Of a stretch of 64,000 bases of DNA, positions 10,665 through 19,184 are shown piece by piece. Under the pieces are notes generated by a model. That model searched no databases. It was not told the origin of the DNA and worked only from the letters and a program-made list of their open reading frames with translations. Source of the stretch: Microglena sp. YARC (taxonomy: Eukaryota; Chlorophyta; Chlorophyceae; Chlamydomonadales; Chlamydomonadaceae). The position numbers and the translations under genes were made by a program. Within the stretch, counting starts at the first letter, position 1, and the number at the start of each line of letters is the position of its first letter. Location: NCBI GenBank assembly GCA_022414725.1, contig JAJSRW010001641.1, forward strand, positions 1 through 64,000, written 5' to 3'.

Positions 10665-12408
10665 CTACTACATTCAGCGGATGCCCTAACGAGGACATTC
10701 CCGATGACGTCAAGGTCCACATGCGGAATTATTGCATGGCACTCCCACGTCCGCTCCCGTAAATACGTACGCAACCGGTAACTGGACGGAAACATGAACG
10801 CGCACTCGTCGGATCGGGTGACGGCGTCCGAACACATAACGTCCACCGCGGACGCCAAGGGGCGAGACGGTAGAATGAGAAAGAGAAATAGTTGATCCCT
10901 TTCAACGGCGTCAATCCCCATTGTAGAAGCCGCCTTGTGCACACGGGATACGAAACGCTCTAGTGTGCGGTCAAGTGTAGAGAAGTGGTCATCGAGTTCC
11001 TCGATGATATGCGGTGTCGACTCGCTCAGAAAGTGTTGGATGTCAAGTGCGAGAGGCGCGTAATCATACGGGTACGTCCAACCCACACTAGACAGCTTCT
11101 GGTCACCAAGGTAACGCAGTGTCCACGCAAGTCCCGCCACGAACGCCATCGCGGCTTCGCGGATACGCGCAGCGGAACCAGCTGCCCCGCCCACAAATAG
11201 AGCGTTGTAGTATCGTCGACGCCAAAGAACATCGCATGCGGCGTGGTGAACGAAGTCGACTATGCCGCTCTCAGGATTCTCCAAAGGGTTCCTTTCTCCC
11301 CCCCCTGCATATGCATCGCCAGCACACCGTACGCAGTAGTACTACTACTGCTACTAGTACCGTTTCTCTTCGACATTTGCGTGTACGTTCTCGCGCACTG
11401 CTCATTGTACCAAGCATCCTCCTCGCGCGCGAGCTGGTGCTCGTTCTCCGCTATACTTGACATAAACGAGCGTAGAGCACTCAACGAAATGCCTGCCGTA
11501 ACGTCAGGTCCTCCGGTAGACAGCCAAGGGGGGGGAGAGGTGCGCGCATTAGACCCGTGTCCTCCTCCAGCTAATGAGTGGTACATGGACAGCAGTATGC
11601 TCAACCCATTCGTTTTGAGACGAAGTCCGGTCAGAGAAGGGATGAAGTCGTTTCCAAGCAATTGACAGATTACGACGAAGTCACGGACGTTTATGTTGCG
11701 CTCCAGCTGAGTGCGGAGCGATCGCACGTTAAGGATGCAGTCACCTCCACAACCACCGGGAGTCTCATGGTACAACTCAATCGCGTTCCAATGAGGAGAG
11801 AGCAACGACATTAGGATGAGGTCCGCGTCCAATCCGTGCACAAGCACGGATAGCGATTGCGAATCCCTGTACGAGGCGTTGATATGCCGGAAGATCTTCT
11901 GCTCACCCTCCCCTGACTCGAGGTCGGTGGACAGAACCACCTCGACAGAAGGGCATGTGCACGAAAAACGCGCCGAGAACCCTTGGAGACCGCGGCGAAG
12001 GTGGTGCATGAAGGGGGTGGCAGGAGATATGTGGGCACGGTCCATGTACGTTTCATCTCGGTTCTGGGGGTGGTTGTTCGTATCTCCATCACAGTGTCGT
12101 CGCTGTGTCAATTCGTGCACAAACCTACGATTCCGCTGTTGCTGCATCTTCGCTAGAGGAGCGGTGCCATCTACAGAGACGAACAACAACTTGGCTGGAC
12201 GGGTACAACATACAAGATATTCAAGTCGATCCATCGAATGTTGGACGACCTGCTCGGGTGTGGTGTTGGGAAACCTTGAAAGAGCGTCGTGGACTACCGC
12301 GTTAAAATCGATGTACACGTGATCGTACATGCGGCCAGGGGAGCGCACATCGCGAACACAAGAAGGATAACGCCTCCGAAGGTGAGAAAACAGGTACGGG
12401 ATACCCAT
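10619..12408 (-). pseudogene. XRN-type 5'-3' exoribonuclease, one frameshift
   Basis: The product would resemble Xrn1/Rat1, which degrade 5'-monophosphate RNA; NCLDV homologues are thought to help remove decapped mRNA. The N-terminal 380 residues hold the family signatures: MGIPYLFSHLRRRYP, a YIDFNAVVHD acidic motif, DGTAPLAKMQQQRNRRF, GEGEQKIFRHI, VHGLDADLILMSLL and LLGNDFIPSL. The second part (to about 10,700) has the conserved GLAWTLRYL and YPYDYAPLA segments. The two parts lie in different frames that switch at a run of eight C/G bases (11298-11305), so a one-base length error or mutation in the run explains the break. The extreme C-terminus is repeat-encoded and may be shortened. Confidence 0.85.
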
Positions 12409-12462
12409 TCATACAAAACACAATGTAACACAAAATGAGAATGCCTGTAGTCTTTACACTTC

Positions 12463-12536
12463 TTGTTCTCAAATAAAGTGGGACACACCTTATAATGTAC
12501 AGTTGTTCTCAAATAAAGTGGGACACACCTTATAAT
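12463..12536. repeat. 34-bp direct repeat, two exact copies
   Basis: TTGTTCTCAAATAAAGTGGG followed by ACACACCTTATAAT occurs at 12463-12496 and again at 12503-12536, a 40-bp period joined by GTACAG. The sequence with its TACAG lead resembles the sequence at 7279-7314 just outside the mariner-like element. The repeat may be a duplicated terminal inverted repeat of a Tc1/mariner-type element. It lies between the XRN start and the Fanzor-like fragment. Confidence 0.65.
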
Positions 12537-12639
12537 CATCCAGACTGCAGATCGTTGCTTTTGGGAAACGTAGGGGGGGGTGCAGCAAGTTGAAGAGGTT
12601 CTCGAAAATATTCCGAGTCGCCTCTTAGGTAAACAGTTC

Positions 12640-12976
12640 AACCGTCTGTGTCCCCAAATCAGTATCAGGTGTATTTTCGAGGAGCTTCTCGGAGCGTCTC
12701 GGCGAAACGCGAGAGGTCGTTCTCTCCCAAAGACTTGGTGGAGTGTAAGCATCAGGATGTTCATGGAAGCGTTCACATCGCGGTCCCAAGTCTTCCCGCA
12801 GTGGAGCCTACCGCCGCTCTGTTGGCATGGCTCTCCGCTTTGACTGCTTTTGCAGTGGAGAATATTGTGAATCCGCTTGCGTCCTTCCGTACATTCCCAA
12901 CCAGTACCGTCTTGCCTCTTACGATGAGTGAGTGCAACCATGTCGCAAAGGCGGGTCTCACAGCAGTGGGTCCCAC
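12640..12976 (-). pseudogene. Fanzor / TnpB-like RNA-guided nuclease, C-terminal fragment
   Basis: Read leftward, codons near 12854-12756 give a Cys/His zinc-ribbon-like region ending CGKTWDRDVNASMNIL. This is the RuvC-III signature (D-[VI]-N-A-[AS]-x-N-I) of TnpB and of its eukaryotic and giant-virus relatives, Fanzor. The Trp-[DN]-Arg-Asp form and the downstream GRERPLAFRRD segment favour Fanzor over bacterial TnpB. The RuvC-I and II parts are absent and the zinc ribbon is split between frames, so it is dead. Fanzor genes are known cargo of transposons in NCLDV genomes, which fits the nearby repeats. Confidence 0.75.
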
Positions 12977-13030
12977 TTCACTGAACTTGTTGGACCACCT
13001 TTTTGAAGATGTCTGTCATTCCTTTGACGA

Positions 13031-13216
13031 TCATCGGCTTCGCCCCACTATCACCCCCCCCTCATCATTTTTTGCATCTTGCTTCTTTACAAGATCTCCC
13101 GGCAATCTCCGGAGAATTAGGGCGATATCCTTACGCATGCGCATGATCGTCTCGAAACTGGATAGGTTGAAAGATATCAACATAGCGAAAGCGATCAACA
13201 CAATTATCTTACCCAT
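13031..13216 (-). CDS. Small single-pass membrane protein, hypothetical
   Basis: A 61-residue frame from MGKIIVLIAFAMLISFNL, with one N-terminal membrane segment and a basic tail (MRMRKDIALILRRLPGDLVKK). It is divergent from the kinase-like gene at 13272, with an A/T run (TTTTTTTTTAATTTAAG) between them that could serve both. No family is recognised. Small anchored proteins like this are common in NCLDV genomes, but a frame this short could be chance. Confidence 0.35.
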   Translation of the reverse strand: MGKIIVLIAFAMLISFNLSSFETIMRMRKDIALILRRLPGDLVKKQDAKNDEGGVIVGRSR

Positions 13217-13271
13217 CCCTGTACATGTGGTCGTTCGTTCTCTTGATTCATGATTTTTTTTTAATTTAAGA

Positions 13272-14564
13272 ATGAAACGAATCCAAATAATGAGCAAAGG
13301 AAATATTATTAGCGAGGGAGGTCCCAACGTCATTTGCGAGATCGAACTCCTTAAAAATGATGTGCAGTCGGAGGGAGACGTATTCGTCGTGGACACGTTC
13401 AATGTACACACAGGAGAACTGTTGTCGGTTAGGTACAACAGTCTCAAGACACTGACACATGCGTACCCTAGAAAAGAAGTCGTCATAAGGAAATTCAAAA
13501 ACATCCTTAATAGACGTGCGCCTGAGAACCTCGACGCCGATTGTCTCACGTCTATCCTCACTAAACTGTGGAACGAAACGACGCCGTCAAAGAAAACAAA
13601 GTACACGCAATCCTCCGTACACTCATTCCTAAAGAGCATGCCGGAATGGAACATGCTCTGGAAAATATTCAAACTCGGAGTCATAGCCAGACACAAACCT
13701 GTAGACGCATTCACGTCCATGCACGTGAATGACACCTACATAGTAACACTATGCATACGCACTAGCAAAGGAATCTATCCGGTTCTGAGGCGGTTCACAG
13801 GTGATTTAGGGTCAAAAGAGTTCATAAAGAAGCTCACGCTAGGGCAAATTCTCGATGTAGCAGAAGCGGTTCTAGACACACTCTATTACTTTTCATTGTA
13901 CGGATTCTTCCACCACGGAGATGTCAACTTGAACAACATCCTATGGAAGGACATGCCAGACGGATCTATCATTGTGCGCTTGGCAGACTACGATACCATG
14001 GTGCAAATTCCTGATCACGTCGCACTGAACTCGTTAGACATGTCTGTAGTAACCAATCTGTACGCGTCCCCATTTAGCGTTTCAGCACAAACCTTCGATA
14101 GCTCGTTTGCCTACTTCCAAAGCAAAAGCATACTCATCCCCCAAGACATCAACGCACGCACTATACGCAAATCATGGGAGCCTCTCATAGACACACACGC
14201 ATACAAACGACAAGCAGGAAACAAAAACTGGAGGTGCGACCTACTCAACATGCTCGTATCGAAAAGCGTCCTCTACAGCCTAGGACTTGTCATCGCCGCA
14301 TTCGGATTAAGCTCGACAATCACCAGCAGAAAAGTCATAAACAAGCTATCGGGGTTCGTCAGAAATCTCGTCACTATCGGACAAATGCCGATGGGGTCAT
14401 TCAACCCCCACAAAGAAACTCCGGTATTACATGCCTCAAAAAACACCGACGATATCATGACTATCTCGGACGCGACCATCCAACTGTCACAGATCCGAAA
14501 AAGCTTCACGGCAGAAGAACTCAATGCCCCAATTTACTCCCAATTTACGTATGTTTCATTTTAA
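13272..14564 (+). CDS. Divergent protein-kinase-like protein
   Basis: 430 residues. Around residues 215-240 it reads HHGDVNLNNILW, then IVRLADYDTM after a short gap. These match the catalytic loop (H-x-D-x4-N) and the metal-binding DFG position (here DYD) of the protein-kinase fold. The N-terminal lobe is not clearly recognisable and a canonical glycine loop is not obvious, so this may be an atypical kinase or pseudokinase. The C-terminal third contains a hydrophobic segment (SVLYSLGLVIAAFGLSS). The first ATG at 13272 follows an A/T-rich leader; MSKGN at 13290 is the alternative. The 3' end abuts a retroelement remnant that may have replaced the original end. Confidence 0.6.
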   Translation: MKRIQIMSKGNIISEGGPNVICEIELLKNDVQSEGDVFVVDTFNVHTGELLSVRYNSLKTLTHAYPRKEVVIRKFKNILNRRAPENLDADCLTSILTKLWNETTPSKKTKYTQSSVHSFLKSMPEWNMLWKIFKLGVIARHKPVDAFTSMHVNDTYIVTLCIRTSKGIYPVLRRFTGDLGSKEFIKKLTLGQILDVAEAVLDTLYYFSLYGFFHHGDVNLNNILWKDMPDGSIIVRLADYDTMVQIPDHVALNSLDMSVVTNLYASPFSVSAQTFDSSFAYFQSKSILIPQDINARTIRKSWEPLIDTHAYKRQAGNKNWRCDLLNMLVSKSVLYSLGLVIAAFGLSSTITSRKVINKLSGFVRNLVTIGQMPMGSFNPHKETPVLHASKNTDDIMTISDATIQLSQIRKSFTAEELNAPIYSQFTYVSF

Positions 14565-15148
14565 TCAGCAATCCTCAAGGAAACCCTAAGTTCCCTGCAA
14601 GTGTTCATGCTGAGGATGAAATGCATATGTTTGAGTGCCCTTTTTATAATGATATTCGCCTCCGCTACCAGAATCTGTTTACAGATATTTATAGGCATGT
14701 CCATGAGGATACCGACTTAACCGTATGGAATGTGGAATTCTGCGATTCCACATTCAGAACCTTTATGAATGGAAATGGCACTAAGTCTTTTTGGAGCAAC
14801 CTAGCCGACTATCTTTCTACTTGTAGAAGAGCAAGACAGGAAGCCCTGGACTGCTTAGTGGCACCGTAATTTATTATCCCTTTTTTTTTTTCTTGAGACT
14901 TCTCATTTGTTAGCTTCTTACCTCCGCCACTGTAAGTGGTTGAGATCTGGGTCCTGCTCTAAGGGGTTTAATACCTACGCCACCAAAACGGTGGTTGGGA
15001 GTTTGGTTTGTTTGTCCTCGACACACCCCTGATGTAATGGGGTTTTTTGCTTTGTGGGTGCTTTTTCTTTTTGTTTAAAGCACAGAGTCTCATACACCCT
15101 CGCGGTGTCAAGTAGACTTTAACATGTAATGTATGTAATGTATGTATG
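14565..15148 (+). mobile_element. 5'-truncated LINE-type (non-LTR) retrotransposon 3' end
   Basis: Directly after the kinase-like gene, a frame open to 14869 has AEDEMHMFECPFYNDIRLRY. This resembles the Cys/His-containing tail (E-x-H-x-FECP-x-Y-x2-[IL]R) found at the C-terminus of LINE-type reverse transcriptases of algae and plants, and an FMNGNG...FW..LADYLSTCRRAR end follows. After the stop come an untranslated region and a terminal (TGTAA/TGTATG)n run at about 15124-15148, as at LINE 3' ends. Nothing of the reverse transcriptase or endonuclease remains. Such an element is expected in a eukaryotic nuclear genome and is unusual in a viral one. Confidence 0.6.
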
Positions 15149-15628
15149 CCATCCCATGAGATACACTTACACTGAACGAAACACCCTGTGTACGGCCACA
15201 TGACTGTGACCTAATTGTGTCGCGACCAATAGGTGGTGGTTGGTGTCCACTACAGTCGGCGGAACTGTAAAATGAAACATATATCATACAGTATTGAAAT
15301 AAATGTATGAAATAAATGACATCGCCGTTATAAAATTGGCGTTTGTAAGAATTGGGTGTGTGTCATGTCATGTCATTGTTGTGTCTGTCATGTCATTGTT
15401 GTGCCATGTCATTGTTGAGTCTTGTCATTGTTTTGTCATGTCATTGTTGTGTGGTTCCTGAACATGGCCATGAGCGGAATTGTGATTCAGAGGTGCTGAT
15501 ATCTGTAGCTAGCGAGTCATTTATTCTGAGTAAAAAAATCCGCCGGGAGGCAGGAACGCCCATTTAATCGCGGTTTCCGTCCCCAATTCGAGAATAAAAA
15601 AAATAGCGTAAAAAGAAAAGGGAATAAT
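15149..15628. other. Non-coding stretch with transposon ends and tandem repeats
   Basis: No gene is seen. At 15249-15277 there is a solo inverted-repeat end, CTACAGTCGGCGGAACTGTA followed by AAATGAAAC, of the type flanking the mariner-like element at 6851. At about 15361-15455 a TGTCATGTCATTGTTGTG phrase repeats about five times with small changes. The incomplete MITE D follows. Confidence 0.6.
15453..15562. mobile_element. MITE, copy D, incomplete
   Basis: This has the right half of the MITE only: GAGCGGAATTGTGATTC, a GCTAGCGAGTC block, and the right end CCGGGAGGCAGGAACGCCCA. The left inverted end is missing. Its orientation matches copies A and E. Confidence 0.8.
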
Positions 15629-16066
15629 ATGGAAAGTGATTCATCGCAACAACTCGAACTGTTAGCCTCGATTATAACTGAACTGAAGACAGCTAACGAA
15701 ACCAATGTCCAGATACTAGGTGCGTTCCAGAGACTTCTTGCAGAGACAGAACAATATCAAACAGATGATCCCTCAGATGGAATGAACGTGGGAGAAGAAA
15801 CCAATGACGGAATATCAAATCCAGAGTTGGACGTTGTTGAAGTTGAGGAAGAAGAAGAAGAAGTAGAACGAGATGAAGAAGAAGAAGAAGAAGAAGTAAT
15901 TGAACGAGATAAAAAAGAAGATGACGTACCTGAAGAAGAAGTACCTGAAGAAGACGTACCTGAAGAAGACGTACCTGAAGAAGACGTACTTGAAGAAGAC
16001 GTACCTGAAAAAGACGTACCTGAAGAAGACGTACCTGAAGAAGTTGAAGAATTCAACGGACGTTAA
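15629..16066 (+). CDS. Acidic repeat protein with VPEED repeats
   Basis: 145 residues. The N-terminal 60 residues look like a short amphipathic or coiled-coil helix (QLELLASIITELKTANETNV). The rest is Glu/Asp-rich, ending in about nine VPEED-type pentads encoded by a 15-bp DNA repeat (about 15928-16045). The family is not recognised; it may be disordered. An A/T-rich leader precedes the ATG. Confidence 0.55.
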   Translation: MESDSSQQLELLASIITELKTANETNVQILGAFQRLLAETEQYQTDDPSDGMNVGEETNDGISNPELDVVEVEEEEEEVERDEEEEEEEVIERDKKEDDVPEEEVPEEDVPEEDVPEEDVLEEDVPEKDVPEEDVPEEVEEFNGR

Positions 16067-16165
16067 ATGTGGAAGTGATTTGGTTGTAAAAACTCAAAAA
16101 AAATGACTTATGTGTAAAGAAGTACAAGTGACAAACCGGTCATCTTCTTTGTTTATTCAACTGAT

Positions 16166-16748
16166 ATGAACGCTAAAAAAGAATATGATGACGTAAGGGT
16201 GCTTGTCGGTGATACTGATGATGCTTCAAAAACATCAAACCGATCTAAACAAAGGAATTCAGAAGGTGCTCCTCCGTCGAATAACACTACTACTAATAGG
16301 GACAGTAAGACTGTAGGATCATTGATTTCTAGATGGGCCAGTGGCAGGTCCGTATTCCTTCTCTAGTCTTTTGAATGCAAATGATTCATCTTCCAAATTT
16401 TCCGTTCCGGGAGGTGACGTTTTCAGCGAGTTGATGCTGAAGGAGGAACGAGTGATTGACAATGTAAACAGAGTCGTCAATCATGCAAGATTGACAGATC
16501 TGTCGAAGCGTTCTTTTGTACAACAACCCTTGCATGTGATTCTAGTAAAGTTGGTAGATACTATTCGATTCATAATCGAGGATATTGTCTCTTCCTCTCA
16601 CAAAGTGTCAATATCAGGAACAAAAGGTATCCCTGCTTATAGCAGGGCGATCGTTCACTCGTTCGTAGGAGGGGAACGGAAGATATATGTCGGTATCATA
16701 CTGATAAGTCTAGCTGTCACATTCGTCGTTTTCCACCTTGCCTTCTGA
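16166..16748 (+). pseudogene. Virion-type membrane-anchor protein, frameshifted; homologue of the gene at 46456
   Basis: Two frames overlap at 16341-16366. The first (66 residues) is polar and disordered; the second ends GGERKIYVGIILISLAVTFVVF, a C-terminal membrane anchor. The second part aligns by eye with the right-part gene at 46456-46809, which ends YGERKIYIGILLVILSIFLF, including the spacing of the preceding helices. I therefore read this as one gene with a frame switch near 16335-16345. The anchor suggests a membrane protein of virion or host origin. Its 3' end overlaps the convergent patatin-like gene by 39 bp. Confidence 0.55.
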
Positions 16749-17651
16749 ATCTTCAATCGTCGTGAGGGGGGCAATGTTTCTACGGATAGTATCATAACCT
16801 CTAGCGACAAGGGATTCTACATCGTTCCTGTCAAACGTGACGATATCCTCTAAGAAAAATCCGGGTTCCATGTTGAGATCGACAATAATTGTGGTAGATG
16901 CGGATACCTCATGTGAGAGTAAGTTGTCCATTTCACGGTATGCGAAAAGCGCGAACGAGTTGGCCACTCGAATGATGAAGGAGATGAAGTCGTCACCGTA
17001 TTTCTCATCCGGTATATTCATGATATTATTGATACGTAGTATGAGGTTCTTACCGGAATCATCCCGCCTCAGTTTCTCCTCTACATGCTTAGGAACGTGC
17101 ACTCCCTTGTAGCAACACCCGTCAATGTAAATCTTTCCCTCAAATGTCACTGGTGTGAAAATGATGGGCAAAGCGCACGACATGCGAATCGCCAAGCGGA
17201 CCTCCATGTCGGGGTGAGAATCAAATGAGAAAGAATCCATAATGTTATCTGTCAAGTTGACCACATTTACAACAAGGTCTTTCCCAGTACGCGTACGCAA
17301 TTCTGCGAATGTAGTGTTACAAGGAAATGACCTGTAGGAGAGAATGTCTTGTACCATGGAAAATAGGAAAGAACCATCGTCAAATCCCCTCGCCTCGAAT
17401 ACTTGGTCTATACAATTAAGTTCTGGTAACTGCATGTTTTTGAACACACAGATCATGTCATGGCTAGACAACCCCAATATTACACCGAGAGACACAATGG
17501 ATCCTGAAGAAGACCCTACGAAGGTGTCTATCTGATTTATGATTCCCGCCTCTTCAAAATACTTGATGCATCCGATTTGCAACCCTCCTAGGAACCCGAC
17601 GCCCCCGAATGTGATACATCGAACTTGAGTAAGATCAATCATGATTGTCAC
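16710..17651 (-). CDS. Patatin-like phospholipase / acyl hydrolase
   Basis: 313 residues, close to the usual length of single-domain patatins. It has the oxyanion-hole glycine loop (ITFGGVGFLGG, residues about 14-24), the nucleophile elbow G-S-S-S-G (about 42-47) and the catalytic Asp-Gly pair (YIDGCCYKG, about 168-176), so the Ser-Asp dyad is complete. Patatins release fatty acids from phospholipids; several NCLDVs carry one, possibly for membrane remodelling at entry or exit. The gene is intact, unusually for the left part. The start MTIMIDLTQVRC is the first ATG of the frame. Confidence 0.85.
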   Translation of the reverse strand: MTIMIDLTQVRCITFGGVGFLGGLQIGCIKYFEEAGIINQIDTFVGSSSGSIVSLGVILGLSSHDMICVFKNMQLPELNCIDQVFEARGFDDGSFLFSMVQDILSYRSFPCNTTFAELRTRTGKDLVVNVVNLTDNIMDSFSFDSHPDMEVRLAIRMSCALPIIFTPVTFEGKIYIDGCCYKGVHVPKHVEEKLRRDDSGKNLILRINNIMNIPDEKYGDDFISFIIRVANSFALFAYREMDNLLSHEVSASTTIIVDLNMEPGFFLEDIVTFDRNDVESLVARGYDTIRRNIAPLTTIEDSEGKVENDECDS

Positions 17652-17726
17652 ACTTGGACCAGACTATTTGTGAACGCAACAGACGCATTAAATCACACGA
17701 CACCGTAGACGTTCTTAAAAGTACGA

Positions 17727-18599
17727 TCATGAAGACATGTCGTACTCCTCGGGTTCGAGAAATTCCGACATCTCCACACGACCGGTCTTCTTACGCATGA
17801 GCCTCTTCTTGGCAAGGTGAAACTTGCTTGTGGTCATCCTTCGAGTGACGGTCTGCAACATCGATGCAACTTGAGGTGCCTCATCCAAGCGTGAATCATT
17901 AGACACATCTTTATCCACAACAATGGACGGAGTATCGACAGACTTTGAATCAACTACACCATCATCATCTTCCTCGACATCGACATCTTCCTCGACATCA
18001 ACATCAACATCGACATCGACATCAACATCAACATCCTCATCATCATCATCTTCCTCGACATCAACGTCAACATCGACATCGACATCGACATCGACATCAA
18101 CATCGACATCAACATCGACATCGACATCGACATCGACATCGACATCGACATCGACATCGTCGTCGAGATCAACATCGACATCGACATCGACATCGACATC
18201 GACATCGACATCTTCAGAGTCGTCTTCAACATCATCGTCACCGTCACCCTTGCGTCCGTTCTTATTGGATTCCTTGATTGCGTCGATATGTGTGTCTGAA
18301 TTCGAACGCATAGGCAGGTTAACAATTGCCTCGTATTTAGGAAGGCGATCGAAGTCTTGGTTCAGGCGGCATTCCGCAAGGCGGTTGTTGTAGTCGTCCA
18401 TCATACCCTTATTCTGATGACAGTACTCGACGAAACGTGTAATGGATCCCATAACGTCCTGGGGAATACTGGCCATATCCACGAAAGTTCCGTTCGCATT
18501 CTGCATGTATCGCGTCGTGGGGCAGTGCTTCAGAATATTGAAGATTTCGATGTGCTCTGTGGCACTGAGATCAGCCACTTGTTTGAGAAATCCGTCCAT
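17727..18599 (-). CDS. NET-like domain protein with a long Asp-Val repeat
   Basis: 290 residues. The N-terminal 70 residues (ATEHIEIFNILKHCP, NANGTFVDMASIPQDV, FVEYCHQNKGMMDDYN) match, position by position, the gene at 23610-24176. They resemble the NET/extra-terminal fold motif (EH-x-EIF-x-I, then N-x-NG-x-F). A run of some 70 Asp-Val residues follows, encoded by a GACATC hexanucleotide microsatellite, then a basic C-terminus. NET domains bind short peptide motifs in chromatin factors; the viral role is unknown. Frames on the opposite strand are products of the repeat. Confidence 0.65.
   Translation of the reverse strand: MDGFLKQVADLSATEHIEIFNILKHCPTTRYMQNANGTFVDMASIPQDVMGSITRFVEYCHQNKGMMDDYNNRLAECRLNQDFDRLPKYEAIVNLPMRSNSDTHIDAIKESNKNGRKGDGDDDVEDDSEDVDVDVDVDVDVDVDLDDDVDVDVDVDVDVDVDVDVDVDVDVDVDVDVDVDVEEDDDDEDVDVDVDVDVDVDVEEDVDVEEDDDGVVDSKSVDTPSIVVDKDVSNDSRLDEAPQVASMLQTVTRRMTTSKFHLAKKRLMRKKTGRVEMSEFLEPEEYDMSS
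17976..18215. repeat. GACATC hexanucleotide microsatellite
   Basis: About 240 bp of GACATC/AACATC units, interrupted by a few CTCATC and TCGTCG blocks. It lies wholly inside the NET-like gene and encodes its Asp-Val run, so its length can change in steps of six bases without breaking the frame. Confidence 0.9.
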
Positions 18600-18710
18600 G
18601 AAACCAGATAGATGTTAGTAAGTGCACCGATAGTTTCTTCCCTAACGTCTCTTTCATTGAAACTTTATTGTTCCATTTATTTACACTCTTTATTAATTCA
18701 TTCTTTCAAC

Positions 18711-19172
18711 ATGTCATTGGAACCGACAACTTCCATCGTGGACCCATACGCCCTTTTCGGTATCCCTAAGGAACAGTTATGCAGTGGTGGCTCCGATTCG
18801 TTGGCGGAAATACGCAAGCGATATTTCGAACTTAGCTTGCTATGCCACCCGGACAAGGGGGGGAATACCGAAGACATGATCACTCTTCAAAGATCGTACG
18901 ATGTTGTCCGCGCAGGTATGCGTAACGTCGCCCTTTCAGAAACACGAATGGAATCCATAGTGAAATTTGAGGATATTATCAAAGAATGCTTCGTCTCAAA
19001 TAATTGTCAACATCAACAAATGGACATCCCATTCGACAACGAAGCCTTTATCGTGGAGGCAAGAACAAACACTGACTACGTCGCTTGCACACTCCCGGGA
19101 GGGTATGGAGATGATCAAGGTGATAACGATGATCAAGGTGATAACGATGATCAAGGTGATAACGATGATTAG
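18711..19172 (+). CDS. J-domain protein with an acidic repeat tail
   Basis: 153 residues from the ATG at 18711. Residues about 8-65 form a J domain (DPYALFGIPKEQL, IRKRYFELSLLCHPDKGG) with the HPD motif that stimulates Hsp70 ATPase. There is no Gly/Phe region or zinc-finger region. The tail ends in three GDNDDQ units from an exact 18-bp DNA repeat at about 19112-19166. It may recruit the host Hsp70; the client is unknown. The gene lies 12 bp upstream of the next one, on the same strand. Confidence 0.8.
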   Translation: MSLEPTTSIVDPYALFGIPKEQLCSGGSDSLAEIRKRYFELSLLCHPDKGGNTEDMITLQRSYDVVRAGMRNVALSETRMESIVKFEDIIKECFVSNNCQHQQMDIPFDNEAFIVEARTNTDYVACTLPGGYGDDQGDNDDQGDNDDQGDNDD

Positions 19173-19184
19173 TTTTAAGCAGAG

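Noticed and set aside
13031..13735. A 234-residue leftward frame opposite the kinase-like gene
   Set aside because: Most of it is antisense to the kinase-like gene; only the last 61 codons, from MGKIIV, lie in free sequence and are kept as a small candidate gene.
17923..18393. Rightward Ser-Thr-rich and His-Arg-rich frames opposite the Asp-Val repeat
   Set aside because: They are produced by the hexanucleotide repeat read on the other strand; the leftward frame has the homologous NET-like domain.
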